Positions 51,672 to 61,216 of a DNA stretch of 64,000 nt are shown in pieces. The notes beneath the pieces are model-generated. The model searched no databases. It had not been told where the DNA came from and was given only the letters and a program-made list of their open reading frames with translations. A program made the position numbers and the translations under genes. The stretch spans positions 124,001-188,000 of the forward strand of contig NC_007802.1 in the NCBI RefSeq assembly GCF_000013565.1. The letters run 5' to 3'. How positions within the stretch are numbered: position 1 is the first letter of the stretch; each line of letters starts with the position of its first letter. This DNA comes from Jannaschia sp. CCS1 (lineage in GTDB: Bacteria; Pseudomonadota; Alphaproteobacteria; Rhodobacterales; Rhodobacteraceae).

Positions 51672-51689
51672 TGTCAACATTGACTGACA
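51672..51689. promoter_or_regulatory. PpsR/CrtJ operator, crtD side
   Basis: Perfect TGT-N12-ACA (TGTCAACATTGACTGACA). It ends one base before the first possible crtD start and contains a TTGACA on the minus strand that could be a crtE -35 box. Confidence 0.8.
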
Positions 51690-51690
51690 C

Positions 51691-53262
51691 TTGGAGGGTT
51701 ATCTACTGGGAGATTCTGCGCATAACGCTGTGGTCATTGGTGCCGGGATCGGCGGCCTTTCGGCTGCGTTGCGCCTTGCGGCCCGTGGTGTACGTGTGAC
51801 CGTAGTGGAGATGGCGGATGCGCCGGGTGGTAAAATACGAACCGCCCCGTCCGCCGCTGGACCAGTGGATATCGGACCCACGGTTCTGACCATGCGGCCG
51901 GTGTTCGAGGCCTTATTCGCCGATGTCGGCGAGCGGTTGGCAGATCATGTGACCCTCCACAAAGATCCGCTGTTGGCTCGGCATTTTTGGCGCGATGGAT
52001 CGACGCTTGATCTATACGACGATCCTGACGCAAGCATCGCCGCTGTTCATGCCTTCGCCGGATCCAAGGCGGCGCGGCAGTTCCAGCGTTTCGCGTCTTC
52101 GGCCAAACAATTGTATGAGGCCTTCGACGGACCCATCATGCAATCCGCTGCCCCGGCCCTTCTGCCTCTGACCGCCCATGTCCTGAAAAACCCAAAGCTC
52201 ATTCCCGCGATGATGCCAGGCCTGAGCCTTGCGCGGCGGTTGCGACTGTCCTTCGACGACCCACGCTTGCGGCAATTGTTCGGGCGATATGCGACCTATG
52301 TGGGTGGTTCGCCATATCAAAGCCCTGCTGTCCTCGGCCTGATCTGGCATTCGGAGGCGCAGGGCGTCTGGTCGGTAGAAGGTGGCATGCATGCTCTGGC
52401 ACGTGCGCTCCACGACTTGGCCGTCGCCAAAGGTGTCCAGTTTCAGTTTGGCGTCGCCGTCGATCAGATCACGCAACACGGCGGCTCTGTTTCTGGCGTA
52501 CATCTGGCGGATGGAACGCACCTTGCGGCCGGCACGGTCGTGTTTAACGGCGACCCCCGTGCACTGTCGAAGGGTCTGCTGGAGGCAAGTGCCATCCCGC
52601 ACGCGGGCACTGAGCCGCGGAGCCTGTCGGCCTTTGTCTGGGGGTTCGCGGCGGAGCCATCAGGCGTTGAGCTTGCCCATCACAACGTGTTCTTCTGCGA
52701 CGACCCTAAGTTGGAATTTGGGGACCTCGCCAAGGATCAGATGCCGCGCGACGCCACATTGTACGTCTGCGCGCAGGATCGCGGCATCACCCAACCGAAT
52801 GGACCTGAGCGGTTCGAGATCATCATGAACGGACCCCCCGGCCATAAGACGAGTGAGGAGGCTGAAAAAACATGCCAAACACGCACGTTCGAGACTTTGC
52901 AACAGATGGGGCTGACCTTCTCACCAAGGCCGGAGAGACACGCCCTGACGACCCCCAAAGACTTCAACCAAGCCTTTCCCGCGTCGGACGGTTCCCTTTA
53001 CGGACGGAGCCCGCATGGCATGATGGCGACCTTCCAAAGGCCGACGGCGCGCACGACGGTGAAGGGGCTATATCTGGCAGGCGGTGGAGCACATCCGGGG
53101 GCGGGGGTGCCGATGGCCTGCCTCTCCGGCAAGCACGCGGCCGAGGCGATCTTGACCGACCTTGCTTTGACATCAACGTCCCCGAGGACGGCTACGCCTG
53201 GTGGTACGTCGATGGGATCAGCGACGATGGCAAACAGGCCATCTCCATCATCGGCTTCATAG
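51691..53262 (+). CDS. crtD: methoxyneurosporene (hydroxyneurosporene) desaturase
   Basis: CrtD introduces the 3,4 double bond in the spheroidene pathway. The 523-residue flavoprotein has VVIGAGIGGLSAALRL (residues 14-29), PGGKIRTAP, the GPTVLTMRPVFEALF region and the C-terminal GLYLAGGGAHPGAGVPMACLSG. There is no ATG near the N-terminus: TTG 51691 is the first start, and CTG 51706 has GGAGGG seven bases before it. The last 30 or so residues are a Ser/Thr/Pro-rich tail (LTSTSPRTATPGGTSMGSATM) that overlaps crtC in another frame. Confidence 0.94.
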   Translation: MEGYLLGDSAHNAVVIGAGIGGLSAALRLAARGVRVTVVEMADAPGGKIRTAPSAAGPVDIGPTVLTMRPVFEALFADVGERLADHVTLHKDPLLARHFWRDGSTLDLYDDPDASIAAVHAFAGSKAARQFQRFASSAKQLYEAFDGPIMQSAAPALLPLTAHVLKNPKLIPAMMPGLSLARRLRLSFDDPRLRQLFGRYATYVGGSPYQSPAVLGLIWHSEAQGVWSVEGGMHALARALHDLAVAKGVQFQFGVAVDQITQHGGSVSGVHLADGTHLAAGTVVFNGDPRALSKGLLEASAIPHAGTEPRSLSAFVWGFAAEPSGVELAHHNVFFCDDPKLEFGDLAKDQMPRDATLYVCAQDRGITQPNGPERFEIIMNGPPGHKTSEEAEKTCQTRTFETLQQMGLTFSPRPERHALTTPKDFNQAFPASDGSLYGRSPHGMMATFQRPTARTTVKGLYLAGGGAHPGAGVPMACLSGKHAAEAILTDLALTSTSPRTATPGGTSMGSATMANRPSPSSAS

Positions 53263-54086
53263 GGTCGGTTTTCAGCCCCTGGTATCGGTGGAGCGGGCGC
53301 AAGAACCCGGCCAACAATTGCTGCCTGAACGTCGCAACCTACGGGCGTGGCGGACGCTGGACTATGACGGACCGGGGGGAAGAGGCCTTGAGCCTGTCCC
53401 GCGATACGCTTCAGATCGGGCCAAGTGCGATGGTCTGGAAGGGCGACCAGCTTGAGGTTCACATCGATGAGATCTCCACGCCCCACGCCCAACGCGTGAA
53501 GGGAACTGTCACGATCCACCCCACCGCTGTCACGGACCAGGAGCTACTGTTGAACCCGGACGGTGCCCACGTTTGGCGACCTTTTGCGCCCACCGCCCGG
53601 ATTGAGGTTGCGCTGAACAGGCCCGGTTGGACGTGGTCCGGCCACGGTTATTTTGACGCCAATTTCGGCACCCGCGCGTTGGAGGCCGATTTTAGCTATT
53701 GGACGTGGGGACGGTTCCCCCTGCGGGACGGATCGGCTTGTTTCTACGATTTGGAGCGGCGCGACGGGACGAGCCTGGCAACTGGGGTCGGTTTTGCCGC
53801 CGATGGCACGCCACATACCATCCAGATGCCGCCAAAACAGAGACTAAAGCGCCCGTTTTGGATGGTTCGCCGCGACACGCGGGCCGATGCCGGATACACG
53901 CCCCGTCAGGTCAAACCGATGCTGGATGCGCCATTCTACAACCGCTCCGCCATTCGCACGCAGATCAACGGCGAGGAAACCGTCGGCGTCTATGAAGCAC
54001 TGGACCTTGACCGGTTTCGCGGCCCCTGGCTGATGCCGATGCTGGCCATGCGCGTGCCGCGCCGCAAAGGTTGGCCCGGCACGTAG
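52872..54086 (+). CDS. crtC: hydroxyneurosporene synthase (carotenoid 1,2-hydratase), start uncertain
   Basis: CrtC adds water to the 1,2 double bond of neurosporene. Recognisable CrtC sequence begins at about base 53166 (FDINVPEDGYAWWYVDGISDDG) and runs to the stop through FIGSVFSPWYRWSGR and DANFGTRALEADFSYWTWGRFP. This leaves about 305 residues, the usual size. The frame is open back to ATG 52872, but the first 97 codons there are merely crtD read in another frame, and no ATG, GTG or TTG occurs in frame between 52875 and the conserved part. CTG 53118 is the nearest plausible non-standard start. The product must be translated by coupling to crtD or from a rare start. Confidence 0.85.
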   Translation: MPNTHVRDFATDGADLLTKAGETRPDDPQRLQPSLSRVGRFPLRTEPAWHDGDLPKADGAHDGEGAISGRRWSTSGGGGADGLPLRQARGRGDLDRPCFDINVPEDGYAWWYVDGISDDGKQAISIIGFIGSVFSPWYRWSGRKNPANNCCLNVATYGRGGRWTMTDRGEEALSLSRDTLQIGPSAMVWKGDQLEVHIDEISTPHAQRVKGTVTIHPTAVTDQELLLNPDGAHVWRPFAPTARIEVALNRPGWTWSGHGYFDANFGTRALEADFSYWTWGRFPLRDGSACFYDLERRDGTSLATGVGFAADGTPHTIQMPPKQRLKRPFWMVRRDTRADAGYTPRQVKPMLDAPFYNRSAIRTQINGEETVGVYEALDLDRFRGPWLMPMLAMRVPRRKGWPGT

Positions 54087-54140
54087 CTTGTCGCCAGCGT
54101 CCGGGCTGTCCATATAGACGTGGAACGGATGGAGGCCCTG

Positions 54141-54698
54141 ATGGCGAAAGAAGAATTCCCCGGTTGGCACGGCACAACAATCATCGGTGTGCGTAAGGGC
54201 GGCAAGGTCGTTGTGGCTGGTGATGGGCAAGTCAGTCTTGGGCCGACTGTGATCAAAGGCTCCGCCCGGAAGGTGCGGCGACTGTCGCCCGGTGGCTATG
54301 ATGTGGTGTGCGGATTTGCGGGCTCCACCGCGGACGCCTTCACGCTACTGGAACGGCTTGAGGCCAAGCTGGAAGCCACGCCCGGACAATTGCAGCGGGC
54401 AAGCGTGGAGCTGGCCAAGGACTGGCGGACAGACAAATATCTGCAAAAGCTGGAAGCGATGCTGATCGTCACCGATGGCAGTGAGCTTTATATCATCACC
54501 GGTGCGGGCGACGTGCTGGAACCGGAACACGACATTGCGGCGATCGGATCGGGCGGAAACTTCGCCTTGGCTGCCGCGCGCGGTATGATGGACAGTGACA
54601 AGGATGCCGAAGCCGTCGCCCGGGATGCCATGGCGATTGCCTCGGATATTTGCGTCTATACCAACGGCAATCTTACTGTTGAGACGATCTCTGCATGA
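54141..54698 (+). CDS. hslV: ATP-dependent protease HslV (ClpQ), catalytic subunit
   Basis: HslV is the Thr-protease ring of the HslVU complex. The 185-residue protein has the autoprocessing site before Thr12 in [25 protein letters not shown] and the [19 protein letters not shown] region. ATG 54141 has GGAG six bases upstream; ATG 54129 and GTG 54120 are in frame but less likely. It marks the return to housekeeping genes after crtC. Confidence 0.96.
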   Translation: MAKEEFPGWHGTTIIGVRKGGKVVVAGDGQVSLGPTVIKGSARKVRRLSPGGYDVVCGFAGSTADAFTLLERLEAKLEATPGQLQRASVELAKDWRTDKYLQKLEAMLIVTDGSELYIITGAGDVLEPEHDIAAIGSGGNFALAAARGMMDSDKDAEAVARDAMAIASDICVYTNGNLTVETISA

Positions 54699-55783
54699 GT
54701 GACGTCACCCGCGATGACCTGCGCGCCGCAATAGGCGCTGGCCTGATGACGGAGGCGCAGGCAGCCTCCCTCATTTCGCTGGCGGAAGAACGGGAAGGCG
54801 TGCGCGCCAGACGCTCCGGCCTGGACGAGCCGTTTGAGCTGTTCAAAGGCTTCAACGAGATCTTCATCGTCGTGGGTCTTTCAATCCTGTTCGCGGGCTG
54901 GGTCGGCGTCACCGGGCTGTCCGTTTTCGGATCAAACAACGGCTACGTCCTTGGCATGCTCTTTTCGCTCGTAGCGGCGGGCGTTGTAATCCTGCTGGCA
55001 CGCTACTTCACGATCACACGGCGCATGGTGGCCCCATCCATCGCGCTGGCCGTGATGTTTGGCCTTTCCGCGTTACAATTCGGCCTGTCATTCGCGGCCA
55101 TGCTGGATCTGGTATTTCAATCCAGCTGGACGGTCGCCGCGGGAATCTCGGGCCTGTTTCTGTGCCTCTACTACTTCCTGTTCCGGGTCCCTTTCACCGT
55201 CGCGCTAATCGCCGCATCGGTCGTGATCCTTTGTTTCGGACTCGTCACTATGGGCGGAACCGTCCCGGATGAGATGCAGGACATCTTCCTGCTGTCCGCC
55301 GACGGACCTTTCGCCATTATTACCATTGTCCTGGGCGTGATCGGTTTGGTTATCGCGATGGCGTTTGACATGAACGATCCACACCGCGTGACACGACGGG
55401 CCGCATCTGGGTTCTGGCTTCATGTCATGGCGGCCCCTGCGATCGTGAATACCGTTGCCCTGACGCTGTTCCAAAGCCCCGACGCGGGCATAAGATTGCT
55501 CCTCTTGCTCTTCATCGCGGTGATGGCGCTCTTTGCGATCATTATCGACCGCCGGTCGTTCCTTGTATCCGGGGTCGGTTATGTCGTGGCGCTTTCAATC
55601 TCTGTCGTCGAGGGGGAGGGCGCCTTCTTCGTCATCCTTCTTCTCGGCGCAGGCATGGTCTTGCTTGGCGCCCAATGGGAACGCCTGCGCGGCGTGATCA
55701 TGCGGGCGCTTCCCCGCTTTCCTGGAAAAACACGCTTGCCCCCATGGTCTGATCCTGGGGCAGCAAAGGAGACTCTTGCATGA
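54695..55783 (+). CDS. multi-spanning membrane protein between hslV and hslU
   Basis: The 362-residue protein has an N-terminal cytosolic segment of about 55 residues ([26 protein letters not shown]) followed by about ten hydrophobic helices and a short basic C-terminus. This layout resembles DUF2157-type predicted membrane proteins; no function is known to me. It overlaps both hslV and hslU by four bases (ATGA), so it is translated as part of the same operon. Confidence 0.85.
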   Translation: MSDVTRDDLRAAIGAGLMTEAQAASLISLAEEREGVRARRSGLDEPFELFKGFNEIFIVVGLSILFAGWVGVTGLSVFGSNNGYVLGMLFSLVAAGVVILLARYFTITRRMVAPSIALAVMFGLSALQFGLSFAAMLDLVFQSSWTVAAGISGLFLCLYYFLFRVPFTVALIAASVVILCFGLVTMGGTVPDEMQDIFLLSADGPFAIITIVLGVIGLVIAMAFDMNDPHRVTRRAASGFWLHVMAAPAIVNTVALTLFQSPDAGIRLLLLLFIAVMALFAIIIDRRSFLVSGVGYVVALSISVVEGEGAFFVILLLGAGMVLLGAQWERLRGVIMRALPRFPGKTRLPPWSDPGAAKETLA

Positions 55784-57096
55784 GTGATCTGACCCCCCGC
55801 GAAATCGTCTCGGAACTTGACCGGTTCATCATTGGCCAGTCCGACGCCAAACGCGCCGTGGCCGTGGCCTTGCGCAATCGGTGGCGGCGCAAGCAATTGG
55901 GCGATGACCTGCGCGACGAAGTCTACCCGAAGAATATCCTGATGATTGGGCCCACAGGCGTCGGCAAGACCGAAATCTCTCGCCGTCTGGCAAAGCTCGC
56001 CAAAGCCCCGTTCATCAAGGTGGAGGCCACGAAATTCACCGAAGTGGGCTATGTCGGACGTGATGTGGAACAGATCATCCGCGATCTGGTTGACGCCGCC
56101 CAGGTCATGATCCGAGAAAACATGCGCGAAGAGGTTAAAGCCAAGGCCCATGACGCGGCAGAGGAGCGTGTGATCGAAGCGCTCGCCGGAAAAGACGCCC
56201 GCGAACAGACCCGTGACATGTTCCGCAAGAAACTCCGCGCCGGAGAGTTGGACGATACCGTGATCGAGCTGGAAGTGGCCGACAATTCCAACCCCCTAGG
56301 CGGGTTCGAGATCCCCAGCCAACCGGGCGGTATGGGTGGCATGGGTCCGGGCATGATGAACCTGGGAGATCTGTTCAAAGGTATGGGCGGGCGCACGGTG
56401 AAGCGACGCCTGACGGTCGCCGCAAGCTATGATTTGCTGATCGAAGACGAGGCCGACAAACTGCTGGACGCGGAAACCGTCACGAAGGAGGCACTGAGCG
56501 CGGTGGAGCAAAGCGGGATCGTGTTCATCGACGAGATCGACAAGGTCTGTGCCAAGTCCGATGCTCGCGGCGCGGATGTGTCCCGTGAAGGCGTGCAACG
56601 GGATCTGTTGCCACTGATCGAGGGAACGACGGTATCGACCAAGCACGGGCCGGTGAAAACGGACCATATCCTGTTTATCGCATCGGGCGCGTTTCACATT
56701 GCCAAGCCCTCGGACCTGTTGCCGGAACTCCAGGGCCGTTTGCCGATCCGCGTCAATCTGCGCGCGCTCACAGAAGATGACTTTGTACGCATTCTCACGG
56801 AAACGGATAATGCGCTGACCCGGCAATACACGGCCTTGATGGCCACGGAAGAGGTGGCGGTCGAATTTACCGACGGCGGCATTCGTGCACTGGCCCATAT
56901 CGCGGCGGAGGTGAATGAAAGCGTAGAGAATATCGGCGCGCGCAGGCTCTACACCGTGTTGGAACGGGTGTTTGAAGAGCTGAGTTTCACCGCGCCAGAC
57001 CGTTCAGGCGATGCAGTGACCGTGGACGAGGCATTCGTTGAACAGAACCTTGGCGAATTGACCCGGAGTACGGATCTCAGCCGTTATGTTCTGTGA
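55780..57096 (+). CDS. hslU: ATP-dependent protease ATPase subunit HslU (ClpY)
   Basis: HslU unfolds substrates for HslV. The 438-residue AAA+ protein has Walker [10 protein letters not shown] (residues 57-65), a [14 protein letters not shown] pore-loop region, an I-domain with a glycine/methionine-rich loop ([14 protein letters not shown]), Walker [14 protein letters not shown], and the C-terminal [16 protein letters not shown] that inserts into HslV. Length is normal. Confidence 0.97.
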   Translation: MSDLTPREIVSELDRFIIGQSDAKRAVAVALRNRWRRKQLGDDLRDEVYPKNILMIGPTGVGKTEISRRLAKLAKAPFIKVEATKFTEVGYVGRDVEQIIRDLVDAAQVMIRENMREEVKAKAHDAAEERVIEALAGKDAREQTRDMFRKKLRAGELDDTVIELEVADNSNPLGGFEIPSQPGGMGGMGPGMMNLGDLFKGMGGRTVKRRLTVAASYDLLIEDEADKLLDAETVTKEALSAVEQSGIVFIDEIDKVCAKSDARGADVSREGVQRDLLPLIEGTTVSTKHGPVKTDHILFIASGAFHIAKPSDLLPELQGRLPIRVNLRALTEDDFVRILTETDNALTRQYTALMATEEVAVEFTDGGIRALAHIAAEVNESVENIGARRLYTVLERVFEELSFTAPDRSGDAVTVDEAFVEQNLGELTRSTDLSRYVL

Positions 57097-57117
57097 CAGG
57101 TTGCGCTAAAAGGGGCC

Positions 57118-58239
57118 ATGACCCGCGCCAAGATTAATCGACGATCCCTTTTGGCCACGGCCTCCGCGTTGTCACTGACGGCTTGTGTGCGGGTGCCGAC
57201 CCTGATGATCGTGCCCGAGGCTGCCCAGAGTGGTGTCGCCGAGACAGTGTTTGTCGCATCGAACCGGGTCTTCGCGAACGGACAATTCCAATCCGCACGG
57301 CAGGACGATGTCACATACACCCGCTTCACGGTCCAAATCCCGCAGGATCGGGACGCGGGCGCAGTACGGCCGGGGCGCGCGCGTAGGACTGGGCCCAACC
57401 TGCGCACCGATTTTGTAGCCAGTGACGGCGTACATCTTGGCGGCGAGGGAAGGTTTCAAAGCGAATTACTGGCAGAGGCCCGCAGACGGGGCACAAGCGA
57501 GGTGATGGTTTTCATCCACGGGTTCGCCAGTTCCATTGGAACAGGGATCTACCGCACCGCCCAGATCCGTTACGATTTTGAGGTTCCGGGCGTCGCCGTT
57601 CACTATGCCTGGCCAAGTTCGGGCAGTTACATCGGTTACGCTTATGACCGCGATTCCGCCTTGTTTGCACGGGATGGGTTGGAAGAGCTGATCACTGGGA
57701 TCATGCAAACCGATCTTGATGTGGTTCTGGTCGCGCATTCTCTCGGGTCAAGCGTGGTGATGGAAGTCTTGCGTCAACTTCGCATCGCAGGTCGTAATGC
57801 TTTGATTGATCGCATTCACGGCGTGATCCTGTTCTCGCCTGATCTGGATGTGGATGTGTTCCGCAGTCAGGCATCGCGGATCGGGGATTTGCCGCAACCG
57901 TTTGTTATTTTTACGTCACAGCGCGACCAGGCGCTCACCTTCTCGTCCATCATGGCGGGCCGCACGGCTCGTGTGGGCAATCTGGCGACTGCAGATCAGG
58001 TGGCGGAATTCGATGTGACGTTGATCGACGTGTCCGCCTTTGAGGGGGGTGTCCGAGATCGGCTGAACCATTTTGCGGGCGCGACGTCCCAATCTGCCGT
58101 ACAGATTTTGCGGGATGCCGCGCAGATCAACAGTGCCTTTGAAGATGGGCCAGATGCGCGGCCAGGTCTATTGCCGGGCACAATCCTGACGATCCAGAAC
58201 GCGACATTGGTGTTGCTTGACCCCGAACATGCCCGTTAG
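57118..58239 (+). CDS. lipoprotein alpha/beta hydrolase (DUF900-type)
   Basis: The 373-residue protein has an N-terminal export signal with RR (NRRSLLATASALSLTAC) ending in a lipobox at C23; the twin arginine suggests Tat export but is not conclusive. The hydrolase core shows VMVFIHGFASS, the nucleophile elbow VLVAHSLGSSVVME, and ILFSPDLDVDVF. Proteins of this family (alpha/beta hydrolases of unknown function) are common in Rhodobacteraceae. Its stop overlaps that of the convergent smr gene. Confidence 0.82.
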   Translation: MTRAKINRRSLLATASALSLTACVRVPTLMIVPEAAQSGVAETVFVASNRVFANGQFQSARQDDVTYTRFTVQIPQDRDAGAVRPGRARRTGPNLRTDFVASDGVHLGGEGRFQSELLAEARRRGTSEVMVFIHGFASSIGTGIYRTAQIRYDFEVPGVAVHYAWPSSGSYIGYAYDRDSALFARDGLEELITGIMQTDLDVVLVAHSLGSSVVMEVLRQLRIAGRNALIDRIHGVILFSPDLDVDVFRSQASRIGDLPQPFVIFTSQRDQALTFSSIMAGRTARVGNLATADQVAEFDVTLIDVSAFEGGVRDRLNHFAGATSQSAVQILRDAAQINSAFEDGPDARPGLLPGTILTIQNATLVLLDPEHAR

Positions 58240-58847
58240 CGACGGCGCTTGAGATACACGTAATAAGCTCCGCCACCACCGTGCCGTTGATGCGCTTCCC
58301 GTATATCCAGGATCATCGCACCCAGCGGGGGCGAGGTCAGCCAATTCGGAATCTGGTGTTTGAGGATTCCCCGCCGGATCGGGATCGGCCCGCCACTATC
58401 GCGGTCCTTTCCTTTGCCGGTAATCACCAAGACCAAACGCCTCTCCGCTTCATGGGCATGGAAAATAAAACTGATGAGCGCGGGGTGCGCCTCAGACAGG
58501 GTCATACCGTGCAAGTCAATGCGCCCTTCCGGCTTCAGCTTGCCCCGTGTCATGCGTTTGTGCGTGCCATGATCCATACGGACCGGGGCATGGGCAAGCT
58601 GTACCGACAGGCTCGGCGCGTGGTTGACGGCTCCTTTGTTGAACGACGACTTTTCGCCCACCCGAAAGGCGGGAAGCCTGTCGGCGGTTGTCGACGGTTG
58701 CGGGCGGAGCGGGGGCGTTTTCTTGGGCAGCGTTTCTTCAGTGATCTTGGGTACGCCAGAGCGATCCATGGGCGTCGCCGTCGCCGCAACCTTCTCCCAA
58801 ATCGCCTTGTCGTCCGCCGACAGACCCCGTTTGCCACGCCGCGCCAT
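58236..58847 (-). CDS. Smr-domain protein
   Basis: The 203-residue protein has a charged, low-complexity N-terminal half and a C-terminal Smr (MutS2-related) nuclease-type domain with the signature IDLHGMTLSEAH (residues 110-121) and the VITGKGKD loop (about 141-148). It ends LDIREAHQRHGGGGAYYVYLKRRR. Smr domains nick DNA or cut RNA. It is co-directional with mltA, starting three bases after the mltA stop. Confidence 0.88.
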   Translation of the reverse strand: MARRGKRGLSADDKAIWEKVAATATPMDRSGVPKITEETLPKKTPPLRPQPSTTADRLPAFRVGEKSSFNKGAVNHAPSLSVQLAHAPVRMDHGTHKRMTRGKLKPEGRIDLHGMTLSEAHPALISFIFHAHEAERRLVLVITGKGKDRDSGGPIPIRRGILKHQIPNWLTSPPLGAMILDIREAHQRHGGGGAYYVYLKRRR

Positions 58848-58850
58848 GGA

Positions 58851-59867
58851 TCATGCGTCCGGGATAAGTTGGTGCGCCCGCTCGATCGGAAGCAGCACGA
58901 TCATACGGCCAGGATCCCGGATGACGCCGGCAGCCTCGCCCGCATCGTCGCCAAACCCAAAGAAGATATCAGCACGCTGTGCGCCTTGAATCGCGCCACC
59001 CGTGTCTTGGGCAATCATCAGGCGTCGTATCGGGCCGTTTCCATCTTTCTCAATCCAAACAGGCGCGCCAAGAGGTGTGTGGTCCGGATCGACAGCGATG
59101 GTGCGGTGGGGCGTGATGTTTCGGTTCATCGCGCCAAGCGGCCCGAGATCGGGATCTGTGATCTCAACCTCGCGGAAGAACACATAGCTGGGATTGTGGT
59201 GCAGAAGATCCCGCCCGGCAGACGGATTTCGGCGCACCCAGGACTGAATGACCTGCGCAGAGACCTGATGGGCATGATACACACCGCGCCGCACAAGCTC
59301 CTGCCCAACGGATCGGTATTCGTGCCCATTCCGCCCGCCATACCCGACGCGGATGAAACTGCCATCCATCATTCTGATCCGACCAGAGCCTTGAATTTGC
59401 AGGAAAAACAACTCAACCGGGTCATCAACCCAAGCAATCTCCAGTCCGCGGCCTTCCAACACCCGTGTTTCCTCGATCTCTTCGCGAGACAGCCAGCGGC
59501 CAGACACTTCCGGAGGCATCCGATAGACAGGGAAGCGATATCGGCTGGTGCGCGTGCGCGAACCGGTCAGTTCGGGCTCGTAATACCCCGTAAACAAGGC
59601 CGGGTTTTCGCCACCAATGAGGACGGGCTGAAAGAACAGCTCAAAGAAGGTGCGGGCGTCCCGCGCCGTGTCTGCCACTTCGCACAGCGCCGCCCAGTCC
59701 GACCCATCAAGATCCATACAGGTGTTCCGAAACACGGAAAGGGCCGCGGAGTGATCATCCGCAGCCCATCCGTCCAGATCATCAAATCCAAGAAGTTGCA
59801 CGGGCTCATCGGCCACAGCGACACTCGCCGTCATCAATAGGGCAAAGACAACCGCAAGCCGTCCCAT
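58851..59867 (-). CDS. mltA: membrane-bound lytic murein transglycosylase A family
   Basis: MltA cleaves peptidoglycan glycan strands with 1,6-anhydro ring formation. The 338-residue protein has a signal peptide (about residues 1-19, ending SVAVA), the MltA domain with TGYYEPELTGSRTRT and QIQGSGRIRM, and the 3D domain with catalytic Asp in IAQDTGGAIQGAQRADIFFG. No lipobox cysteine follows the signal, so it may be soluble in the periplasm. Confidence 0.93.
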   Translation of the reverse strand: MGRLAVVFALLMTASVAVADEPVQLLGFDDLDGWAADDHSAALSVFRNTCMDLDGSDWAALCEVADTARDARTFFELFFQPVLIGGENPALFTGYYEPELTGSRTRTSRYRFPVYRMPPEVSGRWLSREEIEETRVLEGRGLEIAWVDDPVELFFLQIQGSGRIRMMDGSFIRVGYGGRNGHEYRSVGQELVRRGVYHAHQVSAQVIQSWVRRNPSAGRDLLHHNPSYVFFREVEITDPDLGPLGAMNRNITPHRTIAVDPDHTPLGAPVWIEKDGNGPIRRLMIAQDTGGAIQGAQRADIFFGFGDDAGEAAGVIRDPGRMIVLLPIERAHQLIPDA

Positions 59868-59870
59868 GGA

Positions 59871-60530
59871 TCATCCGTCGGTTGCCACCAGGGCCCAGTT
59901 CGGATCATCGGCGCCCATTTTACGGGCAAAGGTCCAGACATCGCGTTGGCGTTTGATCTCTGTTGCGTCCCCTTCGATGATCTCGCCGTCGGCATTGCGC
60001 ACAACGCTAGTAAGCTCACCAATGAACCGCACCGTTACTTCCCCGACGCCGGCGGACCGGTCAAACGTGGCCTCTTGCAAGGTAATCTCTCGCACACCAA
60101 CGAACTCCGCCTCGATGGACAGGCCCTGTTCATTGCGCTGGTCGATCACTGTCTCAAACGTTTCCAACACGTCGTCGGCCAGGAACGGACGCAGACCGTC
60201 GACATCGCCCCGCTCAAACGCCATCAGGATCATCTCATACGCCTGACGCGCGCCGCCAAGAAATTCGCCAACACGGAAGCCAGGTTCCGCCATTTTCATC
60301 GCGGCCAGAGCCTTGGCGCTGTCAGATCCGTCATCGACATGGTCGAGGATGTCATCGTCGGGGCCCCCTTCGATCACCTCAAAATCACGACGCACATCGC
60401 GACGGCTGGATCCAGGTGCGACGGGGGGCTTTTCAAAACCATCGCGCGTGCCCAACACGGAGCGCAGGCGCAAAATCAGGAAAATCGCGATGCCAGCCAG
60501 CACCAACAAGGACAAAAGGGAGGAGTTCAT
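59871..60530 (-). CDS. Tim44-like domain protein
   Basis: The 219-residue protein has one N-terminal membrane helix (residues 3-22) and a C-terminal Tim44-like domain: GEFLGGARQAYEMILMAFERGDVDGLRPFLADDVLETF is the signature, followed by DVWTFARKMGADDPNWALVATDG at the end. ATG 60530 has GGGAGGAG before it; the frame up to 60698 has no homology. The conserved neighbourhood mltA-Tim44-fxsA-secB-dnaQ is typical for Rhodobacterales. It probably has an import- or membrane-stress-linked role (TimA-like), not established. Confidence 0.9.
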   Translation of the reverse strand: MNSSLLSLLVLAGIAIFLILRLRSVLGTRDGFEKPPVAPGSSRRDVRRDFEVIEGGPDDDILDHVDDGSDSAKALAAMKMAEPGFRVGEFLGGARQAYEMILMAFERGDVDGLRPFLADDVLETFETVIDQRNEQGLSIEAEFVGVREITLQEATFDRSAGVGEVTVRFIGELTSVVRNADGEIIEGDATEIKRQRDVWTFARKMGADDPNWALVATDG

Positions 60531-60697
60531 GGCACCTCTGCGCGGCGTGTGGGTTAAAAACGTCTTCGTGAGGCACATATGTAGGGCAGGGGTGGTATCA
60601 AGTCCATCGCGCGTGCTCCATCGCGCGTGCGCGTGAACGATTGGCTCACCCGGATTGCGGCAACGGCGCCGCGCAACGGCTGAAAGGCACGATAACA

Positions 60698-61162
60698 ATG
60701 TGGCTGTTTATCCTGTTCATCGCAATTCCGCTGATCGAGATCGGGTTGTTCATCCAGGTGGGGGGCTGGCTGGGTCTGTGGCCGACGCTTCTGATCGTCG
60801 TTCTGACGGCCATTGCCGGAACAGCCTTGGTCAAAAGCCAGGGCAAGCAGGCGATTGCGCAGCTGCGCAGCAGTTTTGATGATCTGCGTGACCCGACGGA
60901 GCCGCTGGCCCATGGGGCAATGATCCTGTTTTCCGGTGCGCTGCTTCTGACGCCCGGGTTCTTTACGGACTTTGTTGGGTTTGCGCTGTTGATCCCCGCC
61001 GTCAGGCGCGCCGTGCTGAAAGAAGTGAAGAAACGCGTGAAGGTGGAAACGGTTCGGACGGATCGTGGGTGGCAACCCCAGGACGAAACTATCATCGAGG
61101 GTACGTTCACGGCAGAGGAGGGCGAGCGCCCCTCCGGCCCATCGGGTTGGCGCAGGGATTGA
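60698..61162 (+). CDS. fxsA: FxsA family membrane protein
   Basis: The 154-residue protein begins MWLFILFIAIPLIEIGLFIQVGG and has further hydrophobic segments around residues 20-45 and 70-95 (LLLTPGFFTDFVGFALLIPAVRRA), matching FxsA, a cytoplasmic-membrane protein that suppresses F exclusion of phage T7 in E. coli. ATG 60698 is the family start; the longer frame from 60641 is unsupported. It diverges from the Tim44-like gene. Confidence 0.92.
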   Translation: MWLFILFIAIPLIEIGLFIQVGGWLGLWPTLLIVVLTAIAGTALVKSQGKQAIAQLRSSFDDLRDPTEPLAHGAMILFSGALLLTPGFFTDFVGFALLIPAVRRAVLKEVKKRVKVETVRTDRGWQPQDETIIEGTFTAEEGERPSGPSGWRRD

Positions 61163-61216
61163 GGCTCAGCAAAGGGCCTGCTAAAGCACCAGCGACCTCG
61201 ATTTAAGGAGAATCCA

